A stretch of DNA of 9,518 nucleotides, taken from contig CAMLDR010000160.1 of NCBI GenBank assembly GCA_946478775.1, positions 1 through 9,518 on the forward strand. The letters are read 5' to 3'. Of this stretch, positions 6,322-9,518 are shown one piece after another. How positions within the stretch are numbered: position 1 is the first letter of the stretch; every line of letters starts with the position of its first letter. Source of the stretch: an uncultured Flavobacteriales bacterium (lineage in GTDB: Bacteria > Bacteroidota > Bacteroidia > Flavobacteriales > Crocinitomicaceae). The notes below the pieces were generated by a model. That model ran no database searches, was not told the DNA's origin, and saw only the letters and a program-made list of their open reading frames with translations. A program made the translations under genes and the position numbers.

Positions 6322-6701
6322 GTTTGCAAGCGGTTCAAACCTGCCACTGCGGAAGCGGGAAGGTATTTGAAAATTGTTGTGAGCCCTTTCTTTCAGGGAA
6401 AAGTTTTCCGTCTTCAGCCGAAGAATTGATGCGATCGCGTTATTCAGCCTATGTAACTAAGAACGTTCCTTACATTATTGAAACTACTTCGCCAAAGTTC
6501 AGAAAGTACTACTCTCCGAAATCGATCATGGAATGGGCTTCAAACAGTACCTGGATCAGCCTGGAGATTCTTTCGTCTTCCGAAAAAAGAGTGAAGTTTA
6601 CCGCTTCTTATTTGGATGAAAATGGTCAGTTAATCCGTCACACAGAAGATTCCCGGTTTGAGAAAATAGGGGAACGCTGGTATTTCATGGATGGTCATTA
6701 A
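6318..6701 (+). CDS. ychJ: YchJ-like protein with N-terminal SEC-C zinc motif
   Basis: A 127-residue cytoplasmic protein of the YchJ (UPF0225) family. The N-terminus has a SEC-C motif: Cys9-His-Cys11-Gly-Ser-Gly, then Cys20-Cys21, the zinc ligand pattern also found at the end of SecA. It is followed by the YchJ-like middle domain, an NTF2-like fold, with the recognisable SAEELMRSRYSAYVTKN (33-49) and a C-terminal RFEKIGERWYFMDG. E. coli YchJ is about 152 residues with a second C-terminal SEC-C; that copy is absent here, as in many short homologues. Molecular function is unknown in the family. The start is set by the 4-base overlap with the upstream stop and by the short lead before Cys9. The preceding AAGAAGAAGAAA, which encodes the hydrolase Lys tail, is the only purine-rich stretch that could aid initiation. 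Confidence 0.92.
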   Translation: MSLQAVQTCHCGSGKVFENCCEPFLSGKSFPSSAEELMRSRYSAYVTKNVPYIIETTSPKFRKYYSPKSIMEWASNSTWISLEILSSSEKRVKFTASYLDENGQLIRHTEDSRFEKIGERWYFMDGH

Positions 6702-6707
6702 TTTTCG

Positions 6708-6739
6708 TTGAACCTTTTTTGATTCAAGGTGTACTTTTA
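6708..6739 (+). promoter_or_regulatory. Candidate promoter of the VIT-VWA gene
   Basis: TTG (6708-6710) lies 21 bases upstream of TACTTTTA (6732-6739), which matches TAnnTTTG except for the last base. The box ends 17 bases before the ATG at 6757, so unlike its neighbours this gene would have a short 5' leader. Nothing resembling a terminator separates it clearly from the YchJ-like gene, so read-through from upstream is also possible. Confidence 0.4.
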
Positions 6740-6756
6740 AGTCGAAATCTATCTCT

Positions 6757-9518
6757 ATGAACTTAAAGAAGTATTTGACTCCTGCTTTGGCTTTGCTGCT
6801 AGGCCTTTCATTTGTGCTGTTTTGCCTTTTTTACAAGGACCCTCAAACGGATAAAAAGAAATCCGCGCCGCACACAAAACCGGTTAATTGGTCTGTTGCA
6901 AAACTCAACCTGGATACGACGATCACAAGTCCGGCTCTAATGGTGAAGGATGAAAAGGAAATGAGCATTCCGCTGAATACGCGAAGTCTTCACATCGAAA
7001 CAAGCGTTCACGGGACTTTTGCCGAAACAAAGCTGGAAATGGAGTTTGAAAATGAGAACGACCGCATTTTGGAAGGACAGTTTTACTTTCCGTTGACAGA
7101 AAAACAAATCATCAGCGATTTTCAATTGGAAGTCAATGGAAAAATGCGTCCGGGAGTAATAGTTGATAAGGATTTGGGAAGAGTGGCTTTTGAGTCCACT
7201 GTTCGCAGAAAGGTAGATCCGGGATTGTTGGAATTATCAAAAGGAAATACATTTAAGGCCCGCATTTACCCGATTCCTGCGAAAGGAACCAAGAAGGTTT
7301 CAATCACTTATGTAGAGGAACTCACAACGAATGGAGGAATGAACGGATACTATCTTCCCCTGAACTACAGTGGTGAAATTAAGGATTATACTTGTTCGAT
7401 ATCAGTAGATGACATAGGGCAGACAATTGGTGATAAACAGCATCAATTTAAGAAAATTGGAGATCAGTTCGTTACCAGGATCAATTTGAAAAAAGTGAAA
7501 CTGAAAAAGGGAATTCAGCTTATTCAGAAGGATTTAGATCACTCAGAATCGACTGTCGCACTTGGAGCAGATGGAAAGTATGTGTTTCAAACAACTCTTC
7601 GCCCAAAACAGGAAAAGTCCCTGAAATCAAAAGTGAAATCGCTTTCTGTTCTATTGGATGTTTCGGGTTCTTCCGAAAAACGGAATTTTGAGAAAGAGAA
7701 AGAGCTGATCGGTCAATACCTGGGCAGCTTCAAAAAAGTAGAAGTGCAGTTGATCGTGTTTAGTAACGACGTGCATCAAACAAGCTGGCGCACTATTTTG
7801 AATGAGTCCGATGTAACCCGTTTCTTAGCGGAAATGGAGTTTCAGAAATTGGATGGAGGAACTCAACTGGGTTGTATTCCTGCCGAACTGATTAAGGGAG
7901 ATGAGGTGCTTTTATTATCCGATTGCTTGCCTAACCTGGGAAAAGTATCCTTCCCGAAACTGAAGAAAAAACGAGTGTACGTGATTAGTTCAACAACTGA
8001 ATTTGATTCGCGTTCAGCGCAATTAACTGCCCAGAATGGAGGTGAGTTTATCAACCTCAATCAATACGGATTAACCGAGAGCCTTCAAAAATTGAACTAC
8101 GAGCAGCTTCAGTTCCTGGGAATACAAGGGGCAGAAGGAATAACAACCGGGATCGGATCTTTTGTAGATTCGGACTTTATGGTTTATTCCAAATTAAAAT
8201 CCCTTCCGGCAGAATTGACTTTGTTATTCGGCAGTCAGGGGAAGATTACCCGAAGAATGAAAGTGAAAAGTGCCTCTCTTCTAAAATTGAAATCAGCAGA
8301 AGTGTTGTCAAAGTTTTGGTCGAGTGATTATTTGAAGGAACTGGATCTGCAAAGCGATGAAAACAAAGGGGAGATGATCCGTTTGGCCAAAGAGCATAAG
8401 CTGGTTTCGCGCTTTACATCACTGATCGTGCTGGATGCGTTGGAAGATTACCTGCAATACCGCATTGTTCCTCCGCTTGAAATGCGAAAAGAATACTACA
8501 AAAGACTGAAAGGAGAGGAAGTTCCCGAAACAGTTTCTCAAAAAGAAACGAAAGAACACCGTGAGATGGTTCGTGATCGGTTTGAAGAGCTAATCCAATG
8601 GTGGAAAACGGATTTTGATCCGACTCCGCCAAAAGAAGAGAAAAAAGAAAAAGAGGATGAAACCGTAAGATTTGCTGCGCCACAAGCTAATGCAAACGTT
8701 TCTGCCGGATCCGAAGCGTTAACCTATCAATTTTCCGATGGAGCTGTTTCAACGGGAACTTATAGTGCTTCACTTACCGCAACGAACGCTTCCACCATGT
8801 TTGATATTGCTGGTTTATCTACAGCATCCTATAAGGTGTCAGAAAAGAATGATTCAGATCCTAAGATCGAGTTGTCAAACTGGGATCCGAAAACCCCTTA
8901 TTTGAGTAAATTGAAAGCAAGCCGGCAATCCGCGGTTTATGATATTTACCTGGAATTGAAAAAGAAATACCGGAATCAGCCGTCTTTCTACGTCGATGTT
9001 TCAGATTATTTTTTGAAAATCGGGAAGAAGAAAGAGGCTGTGCGTGTACTGTCAAACATTGCGGAACTGGAAATGGAAAATCCTCAAATGCTGCGGATCC
9101 TGGCTCATCGTTACGAACAAATGAGAGAATACAAACTGGCCGTTTCAGTATTCGAAACAGTAAAGAAAATGCGTCCCGAAGAACCACAGTCTTACCGTGA
9201 CCTGGCTTTGGTATATGAAATGAGTAAAAACTATTCCAAAGCTTGCAATGAGTTGAACTATGTGGTGACTCACAGCTGGGATAGCCGTTTCCGCGATATA
9301 GAGAATATTTGCCTGGTGGAATTGAACCACCTGATTTCGAAACACCAATTGAAAGGAATAAAAGCCGATAAAAAACTGCTTCATGCTTTGCCGGTGGATA
9401 TCCGGGTAGTGATTGACTGGGATTCGGATAATTGCGACATTGATTTGTGGGTGACGGATCCGCTGGGGGAGAAATGTTTTTATTCCAATCAGCTGACAAG
9501 ATCGGAGGAGCACACGTC
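6757..9518 (+). CDS. VIT and VWA domain protein with TPR repeats and DUF2135 (3' truncated)
   Basis: At least 914 genuine residues in a frame open to the right edge without a stop. Residues 6-26 are one hydrophobic segment, an uncleaved anchor or signal peptide; the Cys at 23 lacks a proper lipobox. A VIT domain follows (about 73-190: LEGQFYFPL, GRVAFE, ARIYPIPAKGTKKVSITY). Next is a VWA domain (about 295-435) with an intact MIDAS metal site: DVSGS (Asp301, Ser303, Ser305), Thr369 in DGGTQLG, Asp389 in LLLSDC. Then come a helical region with a conserved-looking LVSRFTSLIVLD (549-560), a charged KEEKKEKEDE stretch, an Ala/Ser/Thr-rich segment (about 640-690), TPR-like helices (about 743-835), and the start of DUF2135 (from about 879: VDIRVVIDWDSDNCDIDLWV, DPLGEKCFYSN). 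VIT plus VWA is the architecture of inter-alpha-trypsin heavy chains; bacterial roles are poorly known, and metal-dependent protein binding at the envelope is inferred. Bases from 9499 are adapter, so residues after about Leu-Thr 914 are not real. Confidence 0.92.
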   Translation, partial: MNLKKYLTPALALLLGLSFVLFCLFYKDPQTDKKKSAPHTKPVNWSVAKLNLDTTITSPALMVKDEKEMSIPLNTRSLHIETSVHGTFAETKLEMEFENENDRILEGQFYFPLTEKQIISDFQLEVNGKMRPGVIVDKDLGRVAFESTVRRKVDPGLLELSKGNTFKARIYPIPAKGTKKVSITYVEELTTNGGMNGYYLPLNYSGEIKDYTCSISVDDIGQTIGDKQHQFKKIGDQFVTRINLKKVKLKKGIQLIQKDLDHSESTVALGADGKYVFQTTLRPKQEKSLKSKVKSLSVLLDVSGSSEKRNFEKEKELIGQYLGSFKKVEVQLIVFSNDVHQTSWRTILNESDVTRFLAEMEFQKLDGGTQLGCIPAELIKGDEVLLLSDCLPNLGKVSFPKLKKKRVYVISSTTEFDSRSAQLTAQNGGEFINLNQYGLTESLQKLNYEQLQFLGIQGAEGITTGIGSFVDSDFMVYSKLKSLPAELTLLFGSQGKITRRMKVKSASLLKLKSAEVLSKFWSSDYLKELDLQSDENKGEMIRLAKEHKLVSRFTSLIVLDALEDYLQYRIVPPLEMRKEYYKRLKGEEVPETVSQKETKEHREMVRDRFEELIQWWKTDFDPTPPKEEKKEKEDETVRFAAPQANANVSAGSEALTYQFSDGAVSTGTYSASLTATNASTMFDIAGLSTASYKVSEKNDSDPKIELSNWDPKTPYLSKLKASRQSAVYDIYLELKKKYRNQPSFYVDVSDYFLKIGKKKEAVRVLSNIAELEMENPQMLRILAHRYEQMREYKLAVSVFETVKKMRPEEPQSYRDLALVYEMSKNYSKACNELNYVVTHSWDSRFRDIENICLVELNHLISKHQLKGIKADKKLLHALPVDIRVVIDWDSDNCDIDLWVTDPLGEKCFYSNQLTRSEEHT
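9499..9518 (+). other. Illumina TruSeq adapter read-through at the contig end
   Basis: The last 20 bases, AGATCGGAGGAGCACACGTC, match the Illumina TruSeq read-1 3' adapter (AGATCGGAAGAGCACACGTC) at 19 of 20 positions, differing only at 9507 (G for A). In the reading frame of the VWA gene this gives Arg-Ser-Glu-Glu-His-Thr, the familiar protein signature of adapter contamination. A chance match of this quality exactly at the sequence end is very unlikely, so these bases should be treated as non-genomic. Confidence 0.93.

Noticed and set aside
6708..6729. TTGAA...TTCAA inverted repeat with a T-run in its loop as a terminator for the YchJ-like gene
   Set aside because: The stem is only 5 bp and the T-run is in the loop, not after the stem, so it would not act as an intrinsic terminator. 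The TTG is better read as a -33 element.
8861..9513. Long - strand reading frames (up to 212 residues) opposite the VIT-VWA gene end
   Set aside because: The + strand frame carries TPR-like and DUF2135 sequence without interruption, the - products are Ser/Pro/His-rich with no domains, and one of them runs into the adapter bases.
1..9518. Possible CRISPR array, mobile element, phage or defence island
   Set aside because: No tandem or spaced repeats, transposase, integrase, toxin-antitoxin or nuclease signatures were seen on either strand; the content is ordinary housekeeping and envelope genes.

Overview
The window looks like an ordinary chromosomal stretch from a member of the Bacteroidota, probably a Flavobacteriales-type gliding or secreting bacterium (a Fluviicola/Crocinitomicaceae-like relative is a guess). 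Three things support this. One gene ends in a gliding-motility-associated C-terminal domain, the type IX secretion (T9SS) type B signal. Another encodes a GldM-C-like secreted protein. Several start codons sit just behind TAnnTTTG, the -7 promoter element of this phylum, and Shine-Dalgarno sequences are absent.

Layout. 1-456: the 3' end of an unrecognised gene. 457-529: a small hairpin-rich gap holding a REP-like palindrome. 530-1789 (-): an RhlE-type DEAD-box RNA helicase. 1790-1934: a divergent promoter region. 1935-3755 (+): a large T9SS cargo protein with Ig-like, galactose-binding-like, SprB-like and PKD modules, followed by a strong intrinsic terminator. 3797-4273 (-): a small lipoprotein whose final codons overlap that terminator. 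4329-4949 (+): a secreted protein resembling the C-terminal half of the T9SS motor protein GldM. 5077-6321 (+): a lipoprotein of the serine beta-lactamase/esterase family, overlapping by 4 bases a YchJ-like SEC-C protein (6318-6701). 6757 to the right edge: a long VIT-VWA-TPR-DUF2135 protein that has no stop codon in the window.

How the genes fit together. There is no obvious single pathway. Most of the products are cell-envelope or exported proteins (T9SS cargo, two lipoproteins, the GldM-C-like protein, the membrane-anchored VWA protein), with the cytoplasmic helicase and YchJ-like protein among them. Only the serine hydrolase and YchJ-like genes look like an operon.

Two technical points matter to any reader. 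The last 20 bases (9499-9518) match the Illumina TruSeq adapter at 19 of 20 positions, so the window ends in adapter read-through and the last residues of the VWA protein are artefactual. I found no CRISPR array, tRNA/rRNA, insertion sequence, phage or defence system. The most biologically interesting items are the stand-alone GldM-C-like protein, the VIT-VWA-TPR-DUF2135 architecture and the repeated placement of -7 boxes 4-5 bases before start codons.
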